Source of the DNA: Lysinibacillus sp.
Lineage (GTDB): Bacteria > Bacillota > Bacilli > Bacillales_A > Planococcaceae
Assembly: GCA_031181585.1 (NCBI GenBank)
Contig: JAPSKP010000015.1
Coordinates: forward strand, 1-52,400
Direction of reading: 5' to 3'
DNA: 52,400 bases
Shown: one piece after another, positions 1-7,947 of the stretch
Position numbering within the stretch: position 1 is the first letter of the stretch
How the letters are laid out: each line of letters begins with the position of its first letter
The notes under the pieces: model-generated
The model's database searches: none
Told to the model about the DNA's origin: nothing
What the model saw: the letters and a program-made list of their open reading frames with translations, nothing else
Translations under genes and position numbers: made by a program

Positions 1-20
1 ATTTTTTCAAGTTACACTAT

Positions 21-50
21 AAAAAAAGACCCTCTGAAGTATCCTTCAGA
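21..50 (-). terminator. Rho-independent terminator after cheR
   Basis: Seven-pair stem (33-39 with 44-50, loop of four) followed on the minus strand by a run of seven T (21-27). It lies just past the cheR stop codon and closes the kinase-cheR operon. Confidence 0.75.
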
Positions 51-60
51 AGATCTCATT

Positions 61-909
61 TTATTTTATTTTTTGATATATTTTTTCACTTCCAACTAAT
101 TCATCATAGTTGGAAATCAGCTCCTCGAACCGCAGCGTCTCCTTGTCCCCTAAACACAGGAACCCGTTTAGACTAAGGCTATCGTAAAACAATCGATGCA
201 CCTGGTTTTGCAGCGGTGGGGAAAAATAAATCAATACATTGCGGCATAAGACCAGGTGGAACTCATTAAATGACTGGTCTGTTACCAGGTTATGCTGCGC
301 AAAGATAATATTCTTTTTCAAAAACGAGTGGAAATACGCATGCTGGAAATCGGTTTTATAATACTCGGAAAATGCATGGTTTCCACCAGCCAGCATGTAG
401 TTTTTCGTATAGGACTGCATGCGCTGTATCGGAAATACGCCCTGTTTCGCTTTTTCCAGCACTCGTTCGTTCATGTCAGTCGCATAAATGACTGCCTTAT
501 CGAGAAGTCCCTCCTCCTCCAGGAGAATTGCCATGGAGAACACTTCCTCACCCGTGGCACACCCTGCATGCCATATACGGATTTCTGGATAATCACGCAG
601 CTTCGGTATGACTTCTGTCCGCAGCGCCCTAAAAAAGCTGGGGTTGCGGAACATTTCTGTTACATTAATCGAGAAGTCATTTAACAGCTGCGTTAAAAAT
701 CCTTCCTCATGGATGACCTTCTCCTGAAGGCGGGAAATTGTCGGGATGTTATTGATTTTCATCCGGTTGTATACACGCCGGGAGATGGACGCCCGGTTAT
801 ACTGGCGAAAATCAAACCCCGATAATCGATAGACGGCTTCTAACAGTAAATCTAATTCAAGATTGGCATGCTGATTGTTTTCCAACCTTTGTTCATCATA
901 ATTTCCCAT
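61..909 (-). CDS. cheR: CheR-type chemotaxis protein methyltransferase
   Basis: A 282-residue protein of normal CheR length. The N-terminal alpha-helical CheR_N domain (about 20-75) is followed by a Rossmann SAM-binding domain with the motif HAGCATGEE near residue 114 and the CheR signature LCRNVLIYF near residue 222. CheR proteins transfer methyl groups from SAM to glutamates of chemoreceptors or other coiled-coil signalling proteins in the cytoplasm. The start codon shares one base with the upstream kinase stop (TAATG), and AAAGGAG sits seven bases before it, so translation is coupled to the kinase. No receptor, cheB or other che gene is nearby. The pairing suggests the partner is the hybrid kinase and its long coiled coil, which is inference. 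Confidence 0.9.
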   Translation of the reverse strand: MGNYDEQRLENNQHANLELDLLLEAVYRLSGFDFRQYNRASISRRVYNRMKINNIPTISRLQEKVIHEEGFLTQLLNDFSINVTEMFRNPSFFRALRTEVIPKLRDYPEIRIWHAGCATGEEVFSMAILLEEEGLLDKAVIYATDMNERVLEKAKQGVFPIQRMQSYTKNYMLAGGNHAFSEYYKTDFQHAYFHSFLKKNIIFAQHNLVTDQSFNEFHLVLCRNVLIYFSPPLQNQVHRLFYDSLSLNGFLCLGDKETLRFEELISNYDELVGSEKIYQKIK

Positions 910-3740
910 TACTTAACTCCTTTAGACACGAGCCATACTCTCAGCACTGAGAACAGCTGCTCTAAATTTAATGGTTTACTAATGTAATCAGATGCACCTG
1001 CCTCTAACGATTTATCGCGGTCATTCTTCATAGCCTTCGCTGTGAGGGCGATAATCGGTAGATCCGTTAGTTTCATCTCGTTACGGATGATTGACATCGT
1101 TTCGTAGCCGTCCATATTTGGCATCATAATATCCATTAGCACTACATCGATATTATGATCTTCCTTCATAATATCTAAGCACTCTAACCCATCTTTCGCG
1201 ACTAATGTCTCCATGCCGCGATTTTCCAGGACACGCTTCAATGCATAGATATTTCGGTTGTCATCATCAACAATTAACACGCGTTTATTTTGGAATACTT
1301 CCAGCTCATTTTGAGGAGATAAAGCAGCCAGCTCTTTCTCTTCTTCCTGTTCTTCCACAGGTTGTTCTTCAAAACGGCTGGCTTCCATTGCCTCTAACTC
1401 TTCTAATTCTTCAATATCATCGTAATCAGCTGCAGAAGCAGCGCTGATTTCTGCATAGGACAGTTTCATTTGTTCTTCTTCACCAATACCATTTGGCAGG
1501 CTAGGGATGATTAATGTAAATGTACTGCCTTTCCCCTCTTCACTTTCAAGTGTAATTTTTGCACCTAATAGTTTTGAGAATTCTCGACAGATAGAAAGTC
1601 CAAGACCTGATCCTCCATATTTCCGGACTGTTGCACCATCAGCTTGCTGGAACGTTTCAAAAATAAGCTGATGTTTATCTTCCGGAATACCAATACCAGT
1701 ATCGGTTACGGAAACTTCTAACCAATCAGGGCTGATATTTTGCATACATGATGTCACATGCTGATCATGTAACCTATTAATATTCAAGCTGACAGACCCT
1801 TGCTCGGTAAACTTAAAGGCATTGGATAATAGATTTTTCAAGATCTGCTGGAATTTCTTCGCATCTGTATAGAAGACTTCCGGTATAGCATCTGACTTGT
1901 TGATATTAAATTCAATATTTTTCCGCTTGGCTACTGGTGAAAACAGCTGATCCATCTGTGTTGGCAGCTCACTTAAATTCACTTCACCAAACAGTACATC
2001 AATTTTGCCTGCTTCTACCTTTGATAGATCAAGAATATCATTGATCAGTGACAGCAAGTCCTCACCTGATGAATGAATGACTTTGGCGAACTCTGTTTCT
2101 TCATCAGATAAATTGTTGCTTCCATTTTCGACAAGCATTTCCGATAAAATAAGAATACTGTTCAGCGGCGTGCGCAATTCGTGTGACATATTCGCCAAGA
2201 ATTCAGATTTGTAGTTTGAATTTAGTCTTAGCTGTTCAGCTATCTCTTCCAGCTCTTTTTTCGCCTTTTCAAGGTCTCTCGACTTCGTTTCGGCGTCTTT
2301 TGTTCTTTCCTCAAGCTGTTTGTTGATGGCAGTCAGTGCATCTGTCTGCATTTGCAGTTCCTCGGATTGTGTTTGCAGTTCTTCTGATTGCGTCTGTAAT
2401 TCTTCTGATTGCACTTGCAGTTCTTCAGTCATTGCACGCGACTCATTCAATAGACGTACAATTTCCATACGGCCTAAAATGCTATTTACTGTTAAACCAA
2501 ATGAGTCAGCAATTTGTTTTACAAGCTCCAGCTGCTGCTCGTCATATTCCTTCATTGTTGCCAATTCAATGACGGCAATTGCTTCGTCCTCAAAGATAAC
2601 AGGCAGAATGACAATCTGCTTCGGCGGTGTTTCGCCAAGACCTGTGCCAATCATGCGGTAATCCTTAGGCAGTCCTTTGTACGTATACATACGCTTATCA
2701 GCAGCAGCTTGTCCAATTAGCCCTTCTCCAAGCTTAAAGTTTTCCCGGCCGATAGAAGCATCTTCTCCAGCAAAGGAAGCCTGCTTCACAAAGCTGACTT
2801 TATTATCTACCGTTTCACGTACATAGAATGCCCCGTATGACGTATCCGTACGATCTGCCACTTCAGACAAGAATGTTTGAGCCAGCTTCGTAATAGAAGA
2901 AACACCCTGATACGTTGTAACAATGTCAGCAAGATTCTTTTGAAGCCATTCTCGTTTTTCCAATGTATCTAGCAAAAAGTTCGTTGCATTTGCTAGATCT
3001 CTCACTTCATCCTGCGTATTTACTTTGATCCGTTCCCCGTGGCCTCCGCCAGACAATGCAATTTTGCGGATTGTCTCTGTTACATCACCGATTGTATTCA
3101 CAATCATCCGGGAAATACCACTTGAAATTCCAATAGCAATCAATGAAATAATAATCAGCAGTGCAAAAAGACCAAACGTAAGAATTTGGTTCCGGCCGTC
3201 CAGCGCTGCAGCCCGTTCATCGATGTTTGCCTTCTCAATCGCTAAGAACGATTCAAATTGAGATTCAATCGCTTCCATATCTTTACGGCCTAAATCTACC
3301 TGGAAGAAGGCAGCAAGATCTTCGGTTCTATTTTCTTTTTTCATTTGGATGACTGGATCCCCTGAATTGGCAATCCAGTGGTCGATCGTCACCTTTATAT
3401 CATCCAATAGCTGTAGCTGGGCAGGATTCTCGGCTACCAACTGTCGGAGCTTATCATAGTCCACCTTCCAGTTAACGGAAGCATTATTATAGGGCTCTAA
3501 ATAGCTCGTCTCCCCAGTGATAACATATCCGCGCTTGTTCGATTCCATATCCTTAATGTTTTTTTCAATATTATTCGTCAATGTTTGCACCTGCGAATCA
3601 TATTGAATAATTTGATTCCTCGAATTCTGCAGCGAGGTAATTTGTGCATTCAAAAATATGACGGATACAAGTAGGCAAAGAATGATCACGATATAACCTA
3701 CTGTTATTTTGGATCGTATGCCAAATTTCAATCTATTCAT
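909..3740 (-). CDS. hybrid sensor histidine kinase/response regulator (CHASE3-HAMP-GAF-HisKA-HATPase-REC)
   Basis: A 943-residue membrane sensor kinase. Order of parts: transmembrane helix about 12-32, extracellular CHASE3-like helical domain 35-185, second transmembrane helix about 187-208, HAMP 210-262, GAF about 270-415, coiled coil 425-512, HisKA with the phospho-accepting His520 in SHELRTPLN, HATPase_c about 625-740 (DTGIGIPED, GGSGLGLSI), an acidic linker, and a C-terminal receiver with its aspartate in LMDIMMPNMDG. It should autophosphorylate and pass phosphate to its own receiver; no separate regulator is adjacent. The coiled coil holds four near-identical heptads of the form EELQxQS (439-466). 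GGCAGGAG precedes the ATG. The pair with CheR is common in Bacillales, but the stimulus is unknown. Confidence 0.9.
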   Translation of the reverse strand: MNRLKFGIRSKITVGYIVIILCLLVSVIFLNAQITSLQNSRNQIIQYDSQVQTLTNNIEKNIKDMESNKRGYVITGETSYLEPYNNASVNWKVDYDKLRQLVAENPAQLQLLDDIKVTIDHWIANSGDPVIQMKKENRTEDLAAFFQVDLGRKDMEAIESQFESFLAIEKANIDERAAALDGRNQILTFGLFALLIIISLIAIGISSGISRMIVNTIGDVTETIRKIALSGGGHGERIKVNTQDEVRDLANATNFLLDTLEKREWLQKNLADIVTTYQGVSSITKLAQTFLSEVADRTDTSYGAFYVRETVDNKVSFVKQASFAGEDASIGRENFKLGEGLIGQAAADKRMYTYKGLPKDYRMIGTGLGETPPKQIVILPVIFEDEAIAVIELATMKEYDEQQLELVKQIADSFGLTVNSILGRMEIVRLLNESRAMTEELQVQSEELQTQSEELQTQSEELQMQTDALTAINKQLEERTKDAETKSRDLEKAKKELEEIAEQLRLNSNYKSEFLANMSHELRTPLNSILILSEMLVENGSNNLSDEETEFAKVIHSSGEDLLSLINDILDLSKVEAGKIDVLFGEVNLSELPTQMDQLFSPVAKRKNIEFNINKSDAIPEVFYTDAKKFQQILKNLLSNAFKFTEQGSVSLNINRLHDQHVTSCMQNISPDWLEVSVTDTGIGIPEDKHQLIFETFQQADGATVRKYGGSGLGLSICREFSKLLGAKITLESEEGKGSTFTLIIPSLPNGIGEEEQMKLSYAEISAASAADYDDIEELEELEAMEASRFEEQPVEEQEEEKELAALSPQNELEVFQNKRVLIVDDDNRNIYALKRVLENRGMETLVAKDGLECLDIMKEDHNIDVVLMDIMMPNMDGYETMSIIRNEMKLTDLPIIALTAKAMKNDRDKSLEAGASDYISKPLNLEQLFSVLRVWLVSKGVK

Positions 3741-4112
3741 AACTTCTCCTGCCTTTATTTTATCTATTTTCTTGTCAATTTTAATACTATACTAATTATA
3801 AAGGAAATGAAACTGAGAATGAGAGAAATGATCTTTAATAATTAGCGGGGGTTATATGAAAATAATACTATTTAAATAAAATCTTCTCAAACCCAAAGAA
3901 CTATTTCTATTTTTCAGTATTTTCCTTCTATTAATGAGATTTATTTATGTTTCAACGTTCCGTCATTTTTTGACCTTGAGAAACATTAACCATTACTTTT
4001 ACCCAGATTATTTTTTTGTTAAACCTAATACATTTGATTTATTTTTCTTAAATGTTTCCTTTAACTTATTTGGGGTAGGTGAGATAGAAAAGCGCGACTC
4101 GGGTGGTACAAA
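3741..4112. other. intergenic region between divergent kinase operon and yetF remnant
   Basis: About 370 bases, AT-rich. The ribosome site of the kinase is visible next to 3741. I see no convincing gene and no clear sigma-A promoter with both boxes at good spacing. A TTGACC hexamer near 3970 has only a weak partner 17 bases downstream. Confidence 0.4.
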
Positions 4113-4619
4113 ATGTTCTTTAGTAGCTGGCATGAAACAATTCTACTTGGTGCCCTGGCCTATGTTGGTGTCGTTGCACCTTTACGAATATCAGGCAAAA
4201 GGACACTGGCACAAATCGATGCCTTTGATCTTGTCGTTACAGTGGCAGTTGGTTCCATCTTAGCAACGATAATTCTCGATTCCAAAGTTGTGCTTTTACA
4301 AGGTCTTACAGTAGTTGCTGTGCTCGTCGTGCTGCAAGTAATTGCTGCCTGGCTTGCAATGAAATTCTCTATATTATAAAAAATTATCAAGGCTGAACCT
4401 GAGCTACTCTACTATAAAGGGCAGTATTTTGATAAAGTCATGAAGAAAAAGCGGATTCTCAAGGAAGAGCTTCTTCACTCTACACGAACAAACGGTATTA
4501 GCTCTCTAGATGAAGTAGAAGCTGCTATATTAGAGCCGAATGGCAGTATTAGCTTTGTTGAGAAAATTGACCACTCCAAGTATTCTACCCTTCCCGGAAT
4601 AGAAGGGATGCAAGAATAA
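4113..4619 (+). pseudogene. YetF/DUF421-family membrane protein, interrupted by an in-frame stop
   Basis: The first 88 codons encode a DUF421-type N-terminus with two or three membrane helices and the family motif LRISGKRTLAQIDAFDLV. A TAA at 4377-4379 stops the frame. The same frame then continues without a shift to 4619 and encodes the family's soluble C-terminal half (KIIKAEPELLYYKGQ, then DEVEAAILEPNGSISF). Together the halves make about 168 residues, the usual length of short YetF proteins. One base change in a single codon therefore seems to have split the gene. I see no recoding signal. The second half has no good ribosome site. YetF-like proteins are of unknown function, with roles suggested around spores and membranes. 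Confidence 0.8.
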
Positions 4620-4676
4620 AGGGATTCACGATAGCGTGTACTCACTTTATATTAGACAGCCATTATCCAATAATAT

Positions 4677-4714
4677 AAAAAAAAACTACAGACTATCTTG
4701 CGTTTATCTGTAGT
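4677..4714 (-). terminator. terminator after the YezG-family gene
   Basis: Eight-pair stem (4685-4692 with 4707-4714) with a 14-base loop, and a run of nine T on the minus strand. It lies 24 bases past the stop of the YezG-like gene. Confidence 0.65.
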
Positions 4715-4737
4715 CTGCTTACTTAATGCATTTACGA

Positions 4738-5166
4738 TTAGAGTTCTTGTAATTGAGAGTCTAAATACTCCATTTCCCATCTCGTTTGTTTTTCTGCGCT
4801 GCTTATGGATGATAGATCATCATAATCAAACTTTGCTTTCATCTTTCCTTCATGGTTCAGCCGAAACGTTACGGTTGTCCAAATTTCCTGGCCGTTTAAA
4901 ATAAATTCTTGGTGAAGCCGGAGAAATGCATCATACAATTGATCTTCCAGCGGTTCAAATAGCTGTTCATCCAATTCGAACAAATCCGCCATTTCCAGAC
5001 TAGATACCGGTGTACTTCTTATATCCGGGAAATAATAGAAAAATAATTCTCGGTAACGCTCCCCCATTTCAGCATATAAAAGGATGTCCCGCCAGCTTTC
5101 TGGAATCATTTTCACTAGTATGTCTGCCACTTCCTGATAAATTTGCTCCATCCCTTTTGTCACCAT
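4738..5166 (-). CDS. YezG/DUF600-family immunity protein, apparently orphan
   Basis: A 142-residue acidic soluble protein. The pattern IYQEVADILVKMIPESW at the start, FFYYFPD in the middle, and WTTVTFRLNHEGKMKAKFDYDDL near the end, finishing in RWEMEYL, matches the DUF600 family of which B. subtilis YezG is a member. YezG protects against the LXG toxin YeeF, and DUF600 proteins are generally antitoxins of polymorphic toxin systems. AGGAGG lies seven bases before the ATG, which fixes the start. No LXG toxin or ESX/T7SS gene is in the window, so it may be a solitary immunity gene guarding against neighbours' toxins (inference). The next gene upstream (5232-5654) is 65 bases away and probably co-transcribed. 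Confidence 0.75.
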   Translation of the reverse strand: MVTKGMEQIYQEVADILVKMIPESWRDILLYAEMGERYRELFFYYFPDIRSTPVSSLEMADLFELDEQLFEPLEDQLYDAFLRLHQEFILNGQEIWTTVTFRLNHEGKMKAKFDYDDLSSISSAEKQTRWEMEYLDSQLQEL

Positions 5167-5231
5167 CTTGGTCCCTCCTGTTATTTCGATTTATTTTTTA
5201 CTCCTTTTTTCTTACTTTTTGCTCTTTCTTG

Positions 5232-5654
5232 TTATTGCAGTGTGATCGTTTCACTCTGTTCTTCTCCATCAGCACTCTCCCAAATGACCTGAACCTGGTA
5301 GGATACATCCTTCTTTGGTGGATCGCCAAAATATAAGTTAGGATAGAAAAACGGGTGCAGTGTATGAGCAGTACCGTATACATCTTCACCATCAGAGAAT
5401 TCCGTTACGTCCACGAGGACTTCCTCCCCCTCTAAAAAAGTAACGTTTTTTACCGTAAGCTCCTCTTTTGATTTTTGTTTGACCGAGAGCATCCAACCGC
5501 CCTCTAAACTCCCCGGGCCCTGCTCTCGAAATAACACTTTCCATGTCCCATCACTAGAGCCGCCCTTCATCGTATGAATGGAATAATCCCAGTAGATGAA
5601 TCCTGCTATAGCGAGGATGAACACGCCTACTAGAACCGAGTAAAATTTCATCAT
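5232..5654 (-). CDS. membrane-anchored protein of unknown function
   Basis: A 140-residue protein with one N-terminal hydrophobic segment (about 5-22, ending in an IYWDY-like boundary) and a polar remainder that should face outwards. There is no lipobox cysteine. The body looks like a small beta-rich domain (GTWKVLFREQG, GGWMLSVKQK, SYQVQVIWES). I do not recognise the family. GGGAG lies directly before two consecutive ATG codons, so the start could be either one. It probably shares a transcript with the YezG-like gene downstream; a functional link is unproven. Confidence 0.6.
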   Translation of the reverse strand: MMKFYSVLVGVFILAIAGFIYWDYSIHTMKGGSSDGTWKVLFREQGPGSLEGGWMLSVKQKSKEELTVKNVTFLEGEEVLVDVTEFSDGEDVYGTAHTLHPFFYPNLYFGDPPKKDVSYQVQVIWESADGEEQSETITLQ

Positions 5655-5752
5655 CTCCCTGATTCCCTTCTTTTACTGTATGGCTGTGTAGAATCGTTCC
5701 CTCTCTTTTCTGTATACACCAGCAAAATTCCTTTCATTTTCACGGGTAAAAT

Positions 5753-5785
5753 AAAAAAGGGTCTATCGCCCGATGGCAATAGACC
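5753..5785 (-). terminator. terminator after the VUT transporter gene
   Basis: Eleven-base arms (5760-5770 with 5775-5785, one mismatch, loop CGAT) followed on the minus strand by a T-rich run. It ends the queC-transporter transcript. Confidence 0.75.
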
Positions 5786-5799
5786 GCTCTTCCTCTTTT

Positions 5800-6333
5800 C
5801 TATACTAACGCCTTTTCTTTCATCACATATACCTGATTTAAAATCAGCGCGCCAAACATTTGGACGACCGTTTTAACGATTATCTGTCCTAAGATGGCAG
5901 TCGGTACTGCTTCCCATGGCAAAATACCGGCACCGATCGGACTTAATCCGATGATAACAAAGACAACGGAATCAAATAACCCTCCAACAATTCCGCTATA
6001 AAATACGCGCCACGCCATTGGCAGCTTAAGGCGTGTATAGATTTCTGTATCGGCTGTTTCTGCAATAACGAAAGATAGTGCAGACGCCACCACAATCATT
6101 AGTGTATCTCCAAGAGAAAATGATACAAGCGCCGAAAGGACAAGCGCTGTCAAAATAAATAAATAAGTCTTGGCACGGCCGTATTTATTTTGCACTAGGT
6201 CACGGAAAATAAATGTCGCTCCAACAAAAAGTGTTCCCATTGGTACGATAAACATGCCAAACTCCAATGGTGCAAAGCGAGCTGTCACAACATTCGCAAT
6301 GACGATAGATAATAAGTAGAATAATATTCTCAT
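5800..6333 (-). CDS. VUT-family (YhhQ-like) queuosine precursor transporter
   Basis: A 177-residue, almost wholly hydrophobic protein with about six membrane helices. It carries the family pattern FIFRDLVQNKYGR and later ETADTEIYTRLKLPMAWRV, typical of PF02592 (VUT/YhhQ) proteins, which import 7-deazaguanine precursors such as preQ0 or preQ1. An AGGAG site lies upstream of the ATG. It follows queC by 52 bases with no terminator between, so both should be under the preQ1-I riboswitch at 7082-7149. The context supports salvage of queuosine precursors as its role. Substrate choice among preQ0, preQ1 and queuine cannot be read from sequence. Confidence 0.85.
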   Translation of the reverse strand: MRILFYLLSIVIANVVTARFAPLEFGMFIVPMGTLFVGATFIFRDLVQNKYGRAKTYLFILTALVLSALVSFSLGDTLMIVVASALSFVIAETADTEIYTRLKLPMAWRVFYSGIVGGLFDSVVFVIIGLSPIGAGILPWEAVPTAILGQIIVKTVVQMFGALILNQVYVMKEKALV

Positions 6334-6385
6334 GGTACTGCTCCTTTTTAATAAATGACTAACTCGTCAATTTTTCTTTTCGGTA

Positions 6386-7060
6386 TTACATTTGGGCTTG
6401 CTGCTCATTCTTTTTCGAGCTTATATACTGCTCAAGTCCTCTTTGACGCAGTTTACATGCTGGACATGTTCCGCAACCATCCGACTTGATTCCGTTATAG
6501 CAAGTAAGGGTACGCTCGCGTATAAATTCAAGTGCACCAAGACTGTCTGCCAGCTCCCACGTTTGGGCCTTGTTGAGCCACATCAGCGGTGTTTCGATGA
6601 CAAATGCCTTATCCATTGATAAATTCAATGTAACGTTTAGTGACTTAATAAAGATGTCGCGGCAGTCCGGATAGCCGCTAAAGTCCGTTTCACATACGCC
6701 TGTGACAATATACTTGGCACCTACTTGAGCAGCCAAAATCCCAGCAAAAGATAGGAAAACAAGGTTTCGTCCTGGAACGAAGGAAGATGGCAGCTCATCA
6801 TCCTTGCCATCCGCCACTTCAATTTCATTTCGTGTCAGCGCGCTTGGCGCAAGTTGATTTAGAAGGGACATATCCAGAATATGATGCTTAACGCCAAGTT
6901 CCTGCGCTATTTCAGCAGCACATTCGATCTCCAGTCGATGCCGCTGACCATAATCGAACGTAACCGCCTCTACTTCCGAAAATCTTTCCTTTGCCCAAAA
7001 AAGGCAGGTTGTGCTATCCTGTCCCCCGCTGAATACGACGATTGCTTTTTCCTGTATCAA
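6386..7060 (-). CDS. queC: 7-cyano-7-deazaguanine (preQ0) synthase QueC
   Basis: A 224-residue cytoplasmic enzyme that turns 7-carboxy-7-deazaguanine into preQ0 using ATP and ammonia. It has the PP-loop motif SGGQDST (residues 11-17), the FDYGQRH segment, and the C-terminal zinc-binding cysteines in [21 protein letters not shown]. Length is normal. An AAAGGGAG site precedes the ATG. It is separated from queF by a second preQ1-I riboswitch and terminator, and is followed by the VUT transporter. queD and queE, which neighbour queC in B. subtilis, are not in this window. Confidence 0.95.
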   Translation of the reverse strand: MIQEKAIVVFSGGQDSTTCLFWAKERFSEVEAVTFDYGQRHRLEIECAAEIAQELGVKHHILDMSLLNQLAPSALTRNEIEVADGKDDELPSSFVPGRNLVFLSFAGILAAQVGAKYIVTGVCETDFSGYPDCRDIFIKSLNVTLNLSMDKAFVIETPLMWLNKAQTWELADSLGALEFIRERTLTCYNGIKSDGCGTCPACKLRQRGLEQYISSKKNEQQAQM

Positions 7061-7081
7061 TAAACAAACTCCCTTTCAAAG

Positions 7082-7149
7082 AAAAAACGGCATTCTAAGA
7101 AAAATGCCGTTTCTTCTTAGTTTTTTTAAGAGGGGTGCTAAAAACCTCT
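7082..7149 (-). promoter_or_regulatory. preQ1-I riboswitch controlling queC and the VUT transporter
   Basis: On the minus strand the aptamer (7118-7149) reads AGAGG, a loop ending in TAGC, extra C residues, CCTCT, then an A-rich tail ending AAAAAACTA. This is the layout of the preQ1 class I pseudoknot. It is followed at once by a nine-pair terminator stem (7086-7094 with 7103-7111) and a T run, with queC 20 bases further on. Only 23 bases separate it from the queF stop and no promoter is evident there, so it appears to work inside the operon, as a second gate after queF. Expected behaviour is termination when preQ1 binds. Confidence 0.8.
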
Positions 7150-7172
7150 CGCTTCATTTGAAGCTTATTTAA

Positions 7173-7673
7173 TTAGCGGTTATCAATAGTTTCTGGATTC
7201 AGGTCGTGATTCATCAGGCGGTAGTGTGCCATTTCCTCATACTTCGTTCCCGGCCGTCCATAATTGCACCAAGGATCAATCGAAATGCCTCCGCGCGGCG
7301 TGAATTTACCCCATACCTCAATGTAGCGCGGGTCCAGCAATTTGATTAAATCATCCATGATAATATTGACACAGTCCTCATGGAAATCGCCGTGATTGCG
7401 GAAGCTGAATAGATACAGCTTCAATGACTTACTCTCCACGATTTTTTTATCCGGAATGTACGAAATATACATTGTCGCAAAATCCGGCTGTGATGTAATC
7501 GGACAAAGGCTCGTAAACTCCGGACAATTGAACTTGACGAAATAATCTCGATTTGTATGAAGATTATCCACCGCCTCCAGTACTTCCGGAGCATAATCAA
7601 ATGAGTATTTTGTATTTTGATTACCCAGTAATGTTAATTCTTCTAATCCTTCTTGTTGGCTTCTGCCAGACAT
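7173..7673 (-). CDS. queF: NADPH-dependent 7-cyano-7-deazaguanine reductase QueF
   Basis: A 166-residue enzyme of the short (YkvM-like) QueF type that reduces preQ0 to preQ1. It has the catalytic cysteine in [11 protein letters not shown] and the QueF signature [22 protein letters not shown], which binds NADPH and substrate. GGGAGG lies eight bases before the ATG at 7673. An in-frame codon at 7691 overlaps that ribosome site and is unlikely to be the start. It is the first gene behind the riboswitch at 7754-7834 and is followed by a second riboswitch. Confidence 0.95.
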   Translation of the reverse strand: MSGRSQQEGLEELTLLGNQNTKYSFDYAPEVLEAVDNLHTNRDYFVKFNCPEFTSLCPITSQPDFATMYISYIPDKKIVESKSLKLYLFSFRNHGDFHEDCVNIIMDDLIKLLDPRYIEVWGKFTPRGGISIDPWCNYGRPGTKYEEMAHYRLMNHDLNPETIDNR

Positions 7674-7753
7674 AAAAAAACCTCCCTGCAAATGTGTCCG
7701 AACACGTTACAGAAGAGGCGCATCTATCAATCTATTAAACATATGATTGAAAC

Positions 7754-7834
7754 AAAAAAGCCATGTCCTATATGGACATGGCGTAAAGTCATGTTTCCAT
7801 AGTTTTTTATAGAGGGTATCCGCTATGAACCTCT
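7754..7834 (-). promoter_or_regulatory. preQ1-I riboswitch with terminator controlling queF
   Basis: The aptamer at 7800-7834 reads AGAGGTTC, then TAGC, CCCTCTATAAAAAACTA on the minus strand, a very close match to the B. subtilis preQ1-I element. Next comes a nine-pair terminator stem (7760-7768 with 7774-7782, loop of five) and six T. An ACATG segment just after the aptamer can pair with CATGT in the terminator's left arm, with GG-CC extending it across a bulge, giving a plausible antiterminator. Confidence 0.92.
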
Positions 7835-7866
7835 CCCGTTCGCATCCGGGCATTCTATTCTTCAAC

Positions 7867-7895
7867 ATAATACAGAATATGCAGCAAAACGTCAA
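7867..7895 (-). promoter_or_regulatory. sigma-A promoter of the queF operon
   Basis: On the minus strand a -35 box TTGACG (7890-7895) and a -10 box TATTAT (7867-7872) are separated by exactly 17 bases. Transcription should begin about 25 bases before the preQ1 aptamer. Confidence 0.8.
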
Positions 7896-7947
7896 TGACA
7901 ATTTTACAATTAGAGGCTTCCATACAAGTCTGGCCGACATGCTCCTG

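Noticed and set aside
3934..4263. 109-codon plus-strand frame overlapping the yetF remnant
   Set aside because: Out of frame with the recognisable YetF protein, no ribosome site, unnatural sequence.
7707..7940. Minus-strand open frame of 77 codons over the queF leader
   Set aside because: It runs through the promoter, preQ1 aptamer and terminator and has no ribosome site; the RNA element explains the sequence.
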